NCBI GenBank assembly: GCA_019136545.1 | Contig: JAGVUA010000065.1 | Coordinates: 21,297-85,296, forward strand | From: Betaproteobacteria bacterium | Lineage (GTDB): Bacteria > Pseudomonadota > Gammaproteobacteria > Burkholderiales > Rhodocyclaceae | DNA: 64,000 nt | Direction of reading: 5' to 3' | Position numbers and translations under genes: made by a program | The notes under the pieces: generated by a model | Databases searched by the model: none | What the model saw: the letters and a program-made list of their open reading frames with translations, nothing else | Told to the model about the DNA's origin: nothing | Part shown: positions 38,376 through 47,807 of the stretch, in pieces | Layout of the letters: each line of letters opens with the position of its first letter | How positions within the stretch are numbered: the stretch's first letter is position 1

Positions 38376-38957
38376 TTGATCCCAAAGGATTTCGCCCTGG
38401 CTTCCGCCCTTGAACTTTCGGATTTTCTCGCCGGCGTCGAGCGTCGCGCCTTCAAGCAGGCGCTATTCGCCGTTCGGGACGAAGACGACGCGCTGGATAT
38501 TGTGCAGGATGCCATGTTCAAGTTGTCGGAAAAATATGGCGCAAAACCCGCGGCGGAACTGCCCTTGCTGTTTCAACGCATCCTGCAAAACACCATCCGG
38601 GATCACTATCGACGACGGAAGGTCCGTTCGACGTGGACGACGCTCCTGTCCGCCTTCTCGTCGGACGATGACGACTCGGACCCGCTGGAAAGCCTGCCCA
38701 CCCCGGCCGAATCCGGATTCGGCAGCCCGCACGCCTCGCTCGAGCAAAGCCAACTCATTGCTATCATTGAAAAAGAGTTGAACAAACTGCCATTGCGTCA
38801 ACGCGAGGCGTTTCTGCTGCGTTATTGGCAAGAGATGGATGTCGCCGAGACTGCAGCTGCCATGGGTTGTTCCGAGGGTAGCGTCAAGACCCATTGCTCG
38901 CGTGCCACCCACACCTTGGCTGCGGCATTGAAAGCACGAGGCATAGAATTGCCATGA
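38376..38957 (+). CDS. RNA polymerase sigma factor, betaproteobacterial ECF-like
   Basis: A sigma-70 family factor of about 190 residues. Region 2 is seen in AFKQALFAVRDEDDALDIVQDAMFKLSEKY and IRDHYRRRKVRSTWTTL; region 4 in LPLRQREAFLLRYWQEM followed by AETAAAMGCSEGSVKTHCSRA. The start is unclear because no ATG fits: TTG at 38376 is listed, while CTG at 38397 has the best ribosome site (AAAGGAT) and the best-looking N-terminus (LASALELSDFLAGVERRAFKQ). It is coupled by ATGA to a DUF3619 membrane protein, a possible anti-sigma factor. Divergent from ilvB. Confidence 0.88.
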   Translation: MIPKDFALASALELSDFLAGVERRAFKQALFAVRDEDDALDIVQDAMFKLSEKYGAKPAAELPLLFQRILQNTIRDHYRRRKVRSTWTTLLSAFSSDDDDSDPLESLPTPAESGFGSPHASLEQSQLIAIIEKELNKLPLRQREAFLLRYWQEMDVAETAAAMGCSEGSVKTHCSRATHTLAAALKARGIELP

Positions 38958-39364
38958 GACATGAACTCGATGAAACCCGGTTTGCCGCCAGCGTGTGCCG
39001 GCTGCTCGACCACGGTTCCGAGAACATTGATGCCCGGCTGACCGGAAAGCTGTATGAGGCCCGGCGACGCGCCGTGGCTCGTCATGCCGAATTGTCGCTT
39101 GCCACCTATAGCCTGGCCGGAGTCGGCCAGGGTGTTTTCCGGTCGATGCACCAGCATTATCGGGGCATACTGGCATTGCTCGCCTTGCTGACCGGGGCGT
39201 TCGGCATGCATGTCTGGCAAGAGAACCGCGAAGCGGAAGCCTTGGCTGAAATCGACATGGCTCTCCTTAGCGACGAAGTTTCACCCAACGCCTATCTTGA
39301 TCAGGGCTTCATGGCATGGCTCGACCGCCTCTCGCAGCACGACGACGACTCCTTGCCGGAATAA
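38954..39364 (+). CDS. DUF3619 family single-span membrane protein (possible anti-sigma factor)
   Basis: A 136-residue protein. The N-terminal 65 residues are charged and likely cytoplasmic (ETRFAASVCRLLDHGSENID), followed by one membrane span (GILALLALLTGAFGMHVW, about 71-88) and an acidic C-terminus ending in FMAWLDRLSQHDDDS. Its ATG overlaps the sigma-factor stop, and the layout resembles one-span anti-sigma factors. The anti-sigma role is an inference from position and shape. Confidence 0.8.
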   Translation: MRHELDETRFAASVCRLLDHGSENIDARLTGKLYEARRRAVARHAELSLATYSLAGVGQGVFRSMHQHYRGILALLALLTGAFGMHVWQENREAEALAEIDMALLSDEVSPNAYLDQGFMAWLDRLSQHDDDSLPE

Positions 39365-39792
39365 TGCTGGCGGCGTTGACGCCCGCGGCGGCGGCAGCGA
39401 CAACCTTAGTCACGCCGTCGAAGTGGAGCGATCTGCCGGCCGACAAGCAAAGGATTCTTGCGCCACTGTCAGCCGAATGGGGCCAACTGGAATCGTGGCG
39501 CAAGAAGAAATGGCTGGAAATTGCCGATCGCTATCCCCGCATGACGCCGCTGGAGCAGCAACGGGTTCAGCAGCGCATGCGAGAGTGGGTTCGACTGACT
39601 CCGGAAGAGCGGAAGGCAGCGCGCGAAAAGTACCGGAATCTTCAGAACGCCACGTCCGAGCAGCGCGACGCCGTACGGCAGTTGTGGTCGGAATACGAGA
39701 CGCTTCCCGACGAGGAAAAACAGCGTCTGCGAGATAGTGCCGCAAAGTCGCCGCCGAACCGGACATCCGGACCCGCCAAGTCCGGGCAATAA
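39316..39792 (+). CDS. DUF3106 family periplasmic protein
   Basis: A 158-residue protein with a signal peptide (RRRLLAGIMLAALTPAAAAA) and a helical body containing WSDLPADKQRILAPLSAEW, KKWLEIADRYPRMTP and RMREWVRLTPEER, the repeated W...P/R patterns of DUF3106. The shape resembles periplasmic stress sensors such as CpxP/Spy-like helical hairpins, but no relation is shown. It overlaps DUF3619 by 49 nt, so it belongs to the sigma-factor operon. Confidence 0.82.
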   Translation: MARPPLAARRRLLAGIMLAALTPAAAAATTLVTPSKWSDLPADKQRILAPLSAEWGQLESWRKKKWLEIADRYPRMTPLEQQRVQQRMREWVRLTPEERKAAREKYRNLQNATSEQRDAVRQLWSEYETLPDEEKQRLRDSAAKSPPNRTSGPAKSGQ

Positions 39793-39812
39793 ACAAGGCC
39801 CGAAGCGCATCC

Positions 39813-40274
39813 GTGGCCGAAGAACTGCCAGGCATTCGCCGGCGCCTCGCCAGCCTGCTTTACGAATGTCTGCTATTGCTCGGCGTGCTCGCCGCGCTGT
39901 TCTTATTGCCTAACCTGATCCTCGGGCTGGCCGCCGGCATCACGCTCCCCGGCGCGATGCTCGTTCTTCACATCTTCCTGCTGCTGGGCGGCTACTTTCT
40001 CTGGTACTGGCACCACGGCGGACAAACCCTGGCCATGCAAACCTGGAAGCTTCAGTTACAGTCGGCGCACGGCCTCAAGCCGACTTGGCGGCAATTGGCC
40101 TTGCGCTATCTGCTGGCCTGGCCGAGCCTGCTGCTTTATGGCGCCGGATTGATCTGGGCGCTTTTCGACCGCGACCGCCAATTCCTGCATGATCGGCTGG
40201 CGGGCACCCGCATCGTCTTCAAGCGCTCGTCAGCGTCGCTCCACCCACCAGATCATCGTCGTTGCGGCCAATAG
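39813..40274 (+). CDS. RDD family membrane protein
   Basis: A 153-residue protein with two to three membrane helices. RRLASLLYECLLLLGVLAALF begins the RDD fold, and GQTLAMQTWKLQLQS plus RQFLHDRLAGTRIV complete it. GTG start at 39813. Fourth gene of the sigma-factor operon; its 3' end overlaps the convergent lptG by 45 nt. Family function is unknown; some members are ion antiporters. Confidence 0.88.
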   Translation: MAEELPGIRRRLASLLYECLLLLGVLAALFLLPNLILGLAAGITLPGAMLVLHIFLLLGGYFLWYWHHGGQTLAMQTWKLQLQSAHGLKPTWRQLALRYLLAWPSLLLYGAGLIWALFDRDRQFLHDRLAGTRIVFKRSSASLHPPDHRRCGQ

Positions 40275-41321
40275 AAAAAGTATGCTGGGGGTAACGGCGG
40301 CATAGAGGGGCGGCCAGCTATTGATGACGCCCAAGCTCGAAAACAATCCGTTCAGCATGTGGAATGCCACGCCCAGCATTACTCCTGAAAACACCTTGAA
40401 GCTGACATTGCCCAGCCGGTCGTGCAGATAGCCGAAAGGCAAGGCAAGAATCATCATGACCAGCGCGGCCACCGGATAAACCACCTTCTTCCACATGGCG
40501 ATTTCGTAACGCTGCGTCCGCTGGTGATTTTCGACCAGGTGGCGGGTGTAGAGATATAGATTGATCAGGGACATTCGCCCCGGATCGACCAACAATACGG
40601 TGAGAATATCGGGAGACAACGCCGACTGCCAGAGGATTTCGGCTTGACGATCGACGCGCACGCGCTCTCCTTCGAATAGCGTTTGGGCGACGTCGGTAAG
40701 CTGCCAACTGTTCGGCGGCCGAAAGCGCGCGGCTTCCGCCTCGCGGATCGAAAGCAACTGATAGTTTTGGTCGAATTGGTAAATCCTGACGCCGCGCAAG
40801 GAGGCGTCCGGCAAGACTTCACGGACGTTGACAAAGGCATGTTCGTCCTTGACCCACAACCCCGAGCGGAACTGCTGACCGACGACCGAACTCATCGCTT
40901 GCAGGCGCAATTGCTGGGCAGCCCGTTCCGCCGGCGGCGCGATGAATTCGCCAACGACGAAGGTCAATATCACGAACAGGAAGCCGATTCTCAGCAAGGC
41001 GCCCACCAGCGTCACGGTGGATAGTCCGGAGGCACGCAAAACCGTAATCTCCGAGTGCCGAGCCAGCAGCGTCAGCGCATACAAAGTACCAATCAATACG
41101 GCGATCGGCAGCAATTCATAGGCATAACCGGGCAGCGTCAGGAGCACATAGCCGAGGGCATGGTGAAGCTGGTAGTTGCCTTTGCCGAGATCGCCCAGTT
41201 CATTGACGAAATCGAAAAAGGCAAACAATGCGAGAAAGGCGGCCAGGACCAGCAGGGTCGAAGCGTAGATCTCGCGCGCGAGATAGCGCTCGAATACCCG
41301 GACGCCCCCCGTCAGCGCCAC
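40230..41321 (-). CDS. lptG: LPS export ABC transporter permease LptG
   Basis: A 363-residue permease. FERYLAREIYASTLLVLAAFLALFAFFDFVNEL is the typical first helix, a periplasmic jellyroll lies in the middle (about 110-265), and three C-terminal helices follow (LPFGYLHDRLGNVSFKVFSG region). With LptF and LptB it extracts lipopolysaccharide from the inner membrane. The GTG at 41321 overlaps the lptF stop by 10 nt. Confidence 0.95.
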   Translation of the reverse strand: MALTGGVRVFERYLAREIYASTLLVLAAFLALFAFFDFVNELGDLGKGNYQLHHALGYVLLTLPGYAYELLPIAVLIGTLYALTLLARHSEITVLRASGLSTVTLVGALLRIGFLFVILTFVVGEFIAPPAERAAQQLRLQAMSSVVGQQFRSGLWVKDEHAFVNVREVLPDASLRGVRIYQFDQNYQLLSIREAEAARFRPPNSWQLTDVAQTLFEGERVRVDRQAEILWQSALSPDILTVLLVDPGRMSLINLYLYTRHLVENHQRTQRYEIAMWKKVVYPVAALVMMILALPFGYLHDRLGNVSFKVFSGVMLGVAFHMLNGLFSSLGVINSWPPLYAAVTPSILFLLAATTMIWWVERR

Positions 41322-42391
41322 AAACGTCCCCAGGAAAACACCAGCAAACGCTTGGAGAACAATGCCAGTATGCCCATGAACATAAGGGCGTGCACTGCCC
41401 ACACCCCGATTTCGAAGGGCAACTTCCCCTGCGCGACCCAAGCTTTGCTGATGCCGATCATGTTGCTGTAGATCATGAAGGTCAACAGCGCGAAAAGGAG
41501 ATTGTTGGTGCGCCCGGCTCGAGGATTGACGAACGACAGAGGGATCGCCAGCAAGGCCAGATTGAAGGCCAGGATCGGCATGCCGACGCGCCAGAGCACT
41601 TCGCCGAGATTCCCTGGCGTCGGCTGAAGCAGGAGCTCCCAAACCGGCATGTTCTTTCGCGATTGCTCGATCCCTCGGCCTTCCTTGGTTTCGATACGCA
41701 CTCCATAGCGTTCGAATTCCATGAGGCGGTAATCCTGGAAACCGGGCTGGCCTTCATAGCGCCTGCCGCGATCCAGCACGAGAAAGCGGTCTCCGGTAGG
41801 AGAAACTTCGGTATGCCCCTCGGCAGCCACCACGACGCCGAGACGCCCTTGGTGCACGGAGCTGACGAACACGTTCTTGACCTGGCCCTCGTCGCCAGCG
41901 ACCGCCTCGACGAAAAACACCCGCTCGGCCTGGGTGGATTCCTGGAAGGCGCCCGGCGTAATCCGCGACACGTCGTCGCGATCATCCATGCGCTGGCGAT
42001 ACTCGGCGCTCTTGGTAAGCGCCCACGGCGAAAGGAAGATCGACAAGACCCCGACCAGGATCACCAGAGGCAGCGCGAAACTCAACACGGGCCTGACCCA
42101 TGCCGTCAGGGGCATGCCGGCCGAGAACCAGATCGCCATCTCGGAATCCCGGTAGGCGCGCGACATCGTCATCAACACCGAAATGAACAGGGTGAGCGAC
42201 AATAAGGTCGGCAGATAATTGATGGCGCCAAAGCCGAGCAGCGCAATCACGCCCTCCGACGCGATCTTGCCTCCGGCCGCCTGGCCAAGCAGCCTGATCA
42301 GCTGCGTCGTCAGGAGAATGGCGAACAGCGCAACAAATACCGTCGCGGCCGTTTGTGAGAATTCGCGCTTGGCAGCGCGGTGAAAGAGCAT
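41312..42391 (-). CDS. lptF: LPS export ABC transporter permease LptF
   Basis: A 359-residue permease pairing with LptG. MLFHRAAKREFSQTAATVFVALFAI and LGFGAINYLPTLLSLTLFISVLMTMSRAYRDSEM are LptF signatures; the beta-jellyroll periplasmic domain spans about 130-250. It is divergent from pepA, as in many betaproteobacteria. Confidence 0.96.
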   Translation of the reverse strand: MLFHRAAKREFSQTAATVFVALFAILLTTQLIRLLGQAAGGKIASEGVIALLGFGAINYLPTLLSLTLFISVLMTMSRAYRDSEMAIWFSAGMPLTAWVRPVLSFALPLVILVGVLSIFLSPWALTKSAEYRQRMDDRDDVSRITPGAFQESTQAERVFFVEAVAGDEGQVKNVFVSSVHQGRLGVVVAAEGHTEVSPTGDRFLVLDRGRRYEGQPGFQDYRLMEFERYGVRIETKEGRGIEQSRKNMPVWELLLQPTPGNLGEVLWRVGMPILAFNLALLAIPLSFVNPRAGRTNNLLFALLTFMIYSNMIGISKAWVAQGKLPFEIGVWAVHALMFMGILALFSKRLLVFSWGRLWR

Positions 42392-42423
42392 CTAAACGCT
42401 ATCCGGGTGTTGGTCCGGGGGCT

Positions 42424-42453
42424 TTGACTTTTGCCAAAAGTATTGGCGATAAT
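42424..42453 (+). promoter_or_regulatory. pepA: sigma70 promoter of pepA
   Basis: -35 TTGACT (42424-42429), 18-bp spacer, -10 GATAAT (42448-42453), about 60 bp before the pepA GTG. Confidence 0.65.
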
Positions 42454-42516
42454 CGCAAAGCTTTGAAATTCGACGAAAACATCAAAACTTCCCTCCCACG
42501 CTAACAGGAGCGACAC

Positions 42517-44019
42517 GTGGAATTTAGCATAAGAAGCGGCAGCCCCGAAAAACAGCGCAGCGCATGCGTGGTCGTCGGCGTATTCGAACCCCGCAAGCTA
42601 TCCGTGCCGGCGGAAGTCATCGATAACGCCGGGCGCGGCTACCTTGGCGACCTGGTACGCCGCGGCGACATGGAAGGCAAGCTTGGCTCGACCTTGCTGT
42701 TGCACAACGTGCCCGGCACCTTGGCTGACCGCGTTCTGCTCGTTGGGCTCGGCAAGGAAAAGGAATTTCGCGAAAAGGAGTTTCGCACCGCCGTCGCCAC
42801 TGCCGTCAAGACGCTCAACGAAACCGGCGGGTTCGACGGCACGCTCTATCTCACCGAACTCCTGGTCAAGAAGCGCGACGTCGCCTGGCGGGTGCGGCAG
42901 GCCACCATGGTAGCGCTGGAAGCGCTCTATCGCTTCGACAAGCTCAAGTCGAAGAAGGACGATGTCCGCCGTCCGCTGCGCAAGCTGACGTTCTGCGTCG
43001 AGCGCCGCAACGAACTGACGATGGCCGAGGACGCATTGGCCCAAGGGCAAGCGATTGCCGCCGGCACCACGCTCATGAAGGATCTGGCCAACCTGCCGGG
43101 CAACGTCTGCACGCCATCCTATCTTGCCGATCAGGCGCGCGATATGGCCGGCGAGCACGGCATGGCCGTGGAGGTGCTCGAACGCCAGGACATGGAGAAG
43201 CTCGGCATGCACACGCTGCTCTCCGTGGCGCGCGGTTCGCACGAGCCCCCCAAGTTCATCGTGCTCACCTACTCCGGCGGCAAGGCCGGCCACAAACCGA
43301 TCGTGCTGGTCGGCAAGGGCATTACTTTCGACACCGGCGGCATTTCCTTGAAGCCAGGGCCGGAAATGGACGAAATGAAGTTCGACATGTCGGGTGCCGC
43401 AAGCGTTCTGGGAACGATGAAGGCCATCGCACAGATGAAGCTGCCGCTCAATGTCATCGCCGCCATCCCGAGCACGGAGAACATGCCTGGCGGCGGCGCG
43501 ACCAAGCCGGGAGACGTGATTACCTCGATGTCGGGGCAGACCGTGGAAATCCTCAACACCGATGCGGAAGGCCGCCTGATCCTGTGCGACGCGCTCACCT
43601 ACGTCGAACGCTTCGATCCTGAATGCGTGGTCGATGTTGCGACCCTGACCGGCGCGTGCGTCATCGCCCTCGGACACGTCGCCACCGGCCTGCTGGCCAA
43701 CAACGACACCTTGGCGCGCGAACTGCTCGAAGCCGGCCAGGAAGCTCATGACCGGGCCTGGCAGATGCCGCTTTGGGAAGACTACCAAGAACAGCTGCAA
43801 AGCAACTTTGCCGATATGGCGAACATCGGGGGCCGCGCCGCCGGCACCATAACCGCAGCCAGCTTCCTTTCTCGCTTCACGAAGAAATACGACTGGGCGC
43901 ATCTCGACATTGCCGGAACCGCATATCGCTCCGGCAAGGAGAAAGGTTCGACCGGCCGGCCGGTGCCGCTGCTCACGCATTTCCTGCTCGCGCGTGCCGC
44001 CGCGGCGGCGAAGCAGTGA
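42517..44019 (+). CDS. pepA: leucyl aminopeptidase (cytosol aminopeptidase)
   Basis: A 500-residue M17 peptidase. Two-metal site residues lie in VGKGITFDTGGISLKPG and the signature NTDAEGRLILCDALTY near 347-362. It removes N-terminal residues from peptides; PepA in some bacteria also binds DNA. The GTG at 42517 has an AGGAG site. It is followed by holC with GTGA overlap. Confidence 0.98.
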   Translation: MEFSIRSGSPEKQRSACVVVGVFEPRKLSVPAEVIDNAGRGYLGDLVRRGDMEGKLGSTLLLHNVPGTLADRVLLVGLGKEKEFREKEFRTAVATAVKTLNETGGFDGTLYLTELLVKKRDVAWRVRQATMVALEALYRFDKLKSKKDDVRRPLRKLTFCVERRNELTMAEDALAQGQAIAAGTTLMKDLANLPGNVCTPSYLADQARDMAGEHGMAVEVLERQDMEKLGMHTLLSVARGSHEPPKFIVLTYSGGKAGHKPIVLVGKGITFDTGGISLKPGPEMDEMKFDMSGAASVLGTMKAIAQMKLPLNVIAAIPSTENMPGGGATKPGDVITSMSGQTVEILNTDAEGRLILCDALTYVERFDPECVVDVATLTGACVIALGHVATGLLANNDTLARELLEAGQEAHDRAWQMPLWEDYQEQLQSNFADMANIGGRAAGTITAASFLSRFTKKYDWAHLDIAGTAYRSGKEKGSTGRPVPLLTHFLLARAAAAAKQ

Positions 44020-44441
44020 CGCGCATCGAGTTTATTCACGGCGCCCCCGACCGTCTGGCCGCCGCGGCCAACTGGCTGAGGCAGGCGTGGGCGGCGCGAA
44101 GGCAGGTGTTGGTCTATGTTCCCGTCCGCAAGGCGGCGGAAGACCTCGACCGCCTGCTCTGGTCCCAGCCGGCCACGGGGTTCGTGCCGCATTGCCGGTC
44201 GGACTCCGCACTGGCCGGCGAAACGCCCATCGTGCTGACCGACAATCTGGATCGTCTGCCTCACGATGCATGCCTGCTCAATCTGGCCGACGAATTGCCG
44301 CCCGGGTTTTCCCGCTTCGAGGAACTGGTTGAAATCGTCAGCACCTCGGATGCCGACCGCCTGCCTGCGCGCGAACGCTTCAAGTTTTACCGGGAACGAG
44401 GCTACGCCCTGGAAGCCCGCGATATTTCCGGAGGGCTTTGA
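44016..44441 (+). CDS. holC: DNA polymerase III chi subunit
   Basis: A 141-residue HolC: TRIEFIHGAPDRLAAAANWLRQAW, RQVLVYVPVRKAAEDLDRLLWS and ARERFKFYRERGYALEARDI are the family core. Chi links the clamp loader to single-strand binding protein. GTGA overlap with pepA; pepA-holC-valS is a conserved order. Confidence 0.95.
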   Translation: MTRIEFIHGAPDRLAAAANWLRQAWAARRQVLVYVPVRKAAEDLDRLLWSQPATGFVPHCRSDSALAGETPIVLTDNLDRLPHDACLLNLADELPPGFSRFEELVEIVSTSDADRLPARERFKFYRERGYALEARDISGGL

Positions 44442-44442
44442 C

Positions 44443-44889
44443 GTGGACGAAAGCGACCGGGTCATCGAGCAGGCGGACAGCTTCATGCGCCGCCATGGCA
44501 TTGCGGCCGCGCCCACGGACAAAGGCGGCGCTCAAGACGACGGTTTGCCGGTGCTCACCGACATCATCGGGACCGCTTTGGCGCCGACACCCGAGCCGGC
44601 GCCCCCGCAAGCGCCGCCGGCGCCCATGCTGCCTCCTGATCGCGTCGAGGCCCTGGCGCGGGAAATGTTGTTCGATCGCTTGCCCGGCCAGCGGCAGGCG
44701 CTGGCCGAGGAGCTGGCGGCCTGGCTCGACGACGAGCTGCCGCAGATCGTCTTGCGCGTGCTGGACGGGGTCACCGACCAGCTGGTCGACCAGGTCACCG
44801 CGGAAGCGCGGACCATCCTGTTGCCCAGGCTGCAGATGATCATCGAAGACCAAAGTCAGTCGTCGCGGCACGCCGGTCCCAAGACCTAG
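44443..44889 (+). CDS. uncharacterised protein downstream of holC
   Basis: A 148-residue protein, not recognised as a named family. It has an N-terminal helix (DESDRVIEQADSFMRRHG), a Pro/Ala-rich linker (about 47-65) and a helical C-terminal part (ALAREMLFDRLPGQRQALAEELAAWLDDELP). The GTG at 44443 follows GGAGG one base after holC ends, so the two are co-translated. Copy 9 of the 24-bp motif forms the last 13 codons. Located between holC and valS. Confidence 0.75.
   Translation: MDESDRVIEQADSFMRRHGIAAAPTDKGGAQDDGLPVLTDIIGTALAPTPEPAPPQAPPAPMLPPDRVEALAREMLFDRLPGQRQALAEELAAWLDDELPQIVLRVLDGVTDQLVDQVTAEARTILLPRLQMIIEDQSQSSRHAGPKT
44852..44875 (+). repeat. 24-bp dispersed motif, copy 9
   Basis: Core AAAGTCAG, then TCGTCGCGGCA, then CGCCG, at the 3' end of the gene after holC. 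Confidence 0.75.
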
Positions 44890-44962
44890 TTCCACGGCGC
44901 CGGCCGACCCCGGCACTTCGATATAATTTCGTCCCTTTTTTCCGCAGAAACTCAGGGTTTCC

Positions 44963-47791
44963 ATGGAACTCGCCAAAAGCTTCGAGCCTGCCGACATCGA
45001 GCAGCGCTGGTATCCGATCTGGGAAAACGGCGGCCACTTCGCCGCCGGTCTCGATACGACCAACAACGATAATTTCTGCATCCTGCTGCCGCCGCCCAAT
45101 GTCACCGGCACGCTGCACATGGGCCACGGCTTCAACCAGACGCTGATGGACGCGCTGACGCGCTATCACCGCATGCGTGGCGCCAACACGCTTTGGCAGC
45201 CGGGCACCGACCACGCCGGCATCGCCACGCAAATCGTCGTCGAGCGCCAGCTCGACGCGCAGGGCATCTCGCGCCACGATCTCGGCCGCGAGAAATTCCT
45301 GGAAAAGGTCTGGGAGTGGAAGGAGTATTCCGGCGGCACCATCACGCGCCAGATGCGCCGGCTCGGCACCTCGCCCGACTGGCGCCGCGAGCGCTTCACC
45401 ATGGATGCCGGCCTGTCGAAGATCGTCACCGAGACCTTCGTCCGGCTCTACAAGGAAGGCCTGATCTACCGCGGCAAGCGGCTGGTCAACTGGGATCCGA
45501 AACTGCTCACCGCCGTCTCCGACCTCGAAGTCGTCAGCGAGGAGGAAGACGGCTTCATGTGGGAGATCAAGTATCCGTTCGCCGATGGCAAAGGCGCCCT
45601 CACCGTCGCCACCACGCGGCCGGAAACCATGCTCGGCGACGTCGCCGTCGCCGTCAATCCGGACGATGAACGTTACCAGCACCTGATCGGCAAGCAAGTC
45701 CTGCTGCCGCTCACCGGCCGCACGATTCCGGTCATCGCCGACGCCTACGTCGATAAGGCATTCGGCACCGGCTGCGTCAAGATCACGCCGGCGCACGACT
45801 TCAACGACTGGCAGATCGGCCACCGCCACCAGCTGACGCCGATCAGCATCTTCACGCTCGACGCGCGCATCAACGAACATGGCGCCGAACCCTATCGCGG
45901 CATGGACCGCTACGAGGCACGCAAGGCCATCGTCGCCGACCTCGAGGCGGCGGGCCTGCTGGTCTCGGTCAAGCCGCACAAACTGATGGTGCCGCGCGGC
46001 GACCGCAGCAACGCGGTCATCGAGCCCATGCTGACCGACCAGTGGTTCGTCGCCATGAGCAAACCGGGCGCCAACGGCAAGAGCATCGCCGGCCAGGCGC
46101 TCGAATGCGTGGCCTCCGGCGAAATCCGCTTCGTGCCCGAGAACTGGGTCAATACCTACAACCAATGGCTCAACAACATCCAGGACTGGTGCATTTCCCG
46201 GCAGCTGTGGTGGGGCCACCAGATTCCCGCCTGGTATTCGGATGACGGCCGCTGCTACGTCGCCCACGACGAGGCGGAAGCCTATGCCCAGGCCAAGGCC
46301 GACGGCTACACCGGCGGCCTCGAGCGCGACCCGGACGTGCTCGACACCTGGTACTCCTCGGCGCTGTGGCCGTTCTCGACGCTGGACTGGACGCCCGAGT
46401 GGCCGGCGAAATCGAATGCCGCGCTCGATCTGTACCTGCCCTCTTCCGTCCTGGTCACCGGCTTCGACATCATCTTCTTCTGGGTGGCGCGCATGGTCAT
46501 GATGACCAAGCACATCACGGGGAAAATTCCGTTCCGCGACGTGTACGTGCACGGACTGATCCGCGATGCCGAAGGCCAGAAAATGAGCAAGTCCAAGGGC
46601 AACGTGCTCGACCCGATCGACCTGATCGACGGCATCACGCTCGACGATCTGGTGAAAAAGCGCACCACCGGCCTGATGAACCCGAAACAGGCCGAGCAGA
46701 TCGAGAAGCGGACGCGCAAGGAATACCCGAACGGCATTCCCGGCTTCGGTACCGACGCGCTGCGCTTCACTTTCGCCTCGCTCGCCTCGCCCGGTCGCGA
46801 CATCAAGTTCGACATGCAGCGCTGCGAGGGCTACCGCAATTTCTGCAACAAGCTGTGGAACGCCACCCGCTTCGTGCTGATGAACTGCGAAGGCAAGGAC
46901 TGCGGGCTGGCCGAGCGCGGTTCCGCGGCCTGCAACGCCGACTACCTCTCGTTCTCGCCGGCAGACCGCTGGATCGTCAGTCAGCTGCAGAAACTGGAAG
47001 CCGAAGTAGCCAAGCATTTTGCCGACTATCGCTTCGACCTGCTGGCCAAGGCCATTTACGAGTTCGTCTGGGACCAGTATTGCGACTGGTACGTGGAACT
47101 GGCCAAAGTGCAGATGCAGAGGGGCACGGAAGCCGAACAGCGCGCCACGCGCCGCACCCTGGTGCGCGTGCTGGAGACGATCCTGCGTCTGGCCCATCCG
47201 CTCATCCCCTTCATCACGGAAGCGCTCTGGCAGACCGTGGCGCCCATCGCGGGGAAAGTCAGCCGTGGCGACACGCCGAGCACGGTGATGCTGCAGCCCT
47301 ATCCGATCGCCGATCTTTCGCGCTGCGACGAGAAGGCCGAACAATGGATGGCGACGCTCAAGGCCATGATCAACGCCTGCCGCAGCCTGCGCGGCGAGAT
47401 GAACATTTCGCCCGCGCAGAAAGTGCCGCTGGTCGCCGCCGGCGACCAGGCCGCCGTCGAGGCTTACGCACCCTACCTCGCAGCGCTGGCGAAGTTATCG
47501 GAAGTCACTGCCGCCGGTGAAAACCTGCCGGCATCGGAAGCGCCGGTGCAAATCGTCGGCGGTTTCCGTTTGATGCTGAAGATCGAGATCGACGTCGCCG
47601 CCGAGAAAGAGCGGGTGGGTAAGGAACTCGCGCGCATCGAAGGCGAAATCGCCAAGGCGGAAAAAAAGCTGGCCACGCCCAGTTTCGTCGAGCGTGCCCC
47701 GGCGGCCGTGGTCGGCCAAGAGAAGGAACGGCTGGCGAGCTTCGTCGACCTGCACGCAAAACTCGCCGCCCAACTGGCGCGCCTCGGTTAG
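44963..47791 (+). CDS. valS: valyl-tRNA synthetase
   Basis: A 942-residue class I synthetase. HIGH motif [14 protein letters not shown] near 43-56, KMSKSKGN near 542, and the C-terminal coiled coil [22 protein letters not shown] near 875-900. A TATAAT hexamer lies at 44922-44927 before the ATG. A full-consensus repeat copy encodes KVSRGDTP near 765. Confidence 0.98.
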   Translation: MELAKSFEPADIEQRWYPIWENGGHFAAGLDTTNNDNFCILLPPPNVTGTLHMGHGFNQTLMDALTRYHRMRGANTLWQPGTDHAGIATQIVVERQLDAQGISRHDLGREKFLEKVWEWKEYSGGTITRQMRRLGTSPDWRRERFTMDAGLSKIVTETFVRLYKEGLIYRGKRLVNWDPKLLTAVSDLEVVSEEEDGFMWEIKYPFADGKGALTVATTRPETMLGDVAVAVNPDDERYQHLIGKQVLLPLTGRTIPVIADAYVDKAFGTGCVKITPAHDFNDWQIGHRHQLTPISIFTLDARINEHGAEPYRGMDRYEARKAIVADLEAAGLLVSVKPHKLMVPRGDRSNAVIEPMLTDQWFVAMSKPGANGKSIAGQALECVASGEIRFVPENWVNTYNQWLNNIQDWCISRQLWWGHQIPAWYSDDGRCYVAHDEAEAYAQAKADGYTGGLERDPDVLDTWYSSALWPFSTLDWTPEWPAKSNAALDLYLPSSVLVTGFDIIFFWVARMVMMTKHITGKIPFRDVYVHGLIRDAEGQKMSKSKGNVLDPIDLIDGITLDDLVKKRTTGLMNPKQAEQIEKRTRKEYPNGIPGFGTDALRFTFASLASPGRDIKFDMQRCEGYRNFCNKLWNATRFVLMNCEGKDCGLAERGSAACNADYLSFSPADRWIVSQLQKLEAEVAKHFADYRFDLLAKAIYEFVWDQYCDWYVELAKVQMQRGTEAEQRATRRTLVRVLETILRLAHPLIPFITEALWQTVAPIAGKVSRGDTPSTVMLQPYPIADLSRCDEKAEQWMATLKAMINACRSLRGEMNISPAQKVPLVAAGDQAAVEAYAPYLAALAKLSEVTAAGENLPASEAPVQIVGGFRLMLKIEIDVAAEKERVGKELARIEGEIAKAEKKLATPSFVERAPAAVVGQEKERLASFVDLHAKLAAQLARLG
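47255..47278 (+). repeat. 24-bp dispersed motif, copy 10 (in valS)
   Basis: Core AAAGTCAG, then CCGTGGCGACA, then CGCCG: identical over all 24 bases to copy 2. Confidence 0.8.
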
Positions 47792-47807
47792 CGGCACGCG
47801 CAGACCG

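Noticed and set aside
44840-47344. 834-codon ORF on the minus strand
   Set aside because: Antisense shadow of valS, whose frame has full synthetase motifs.
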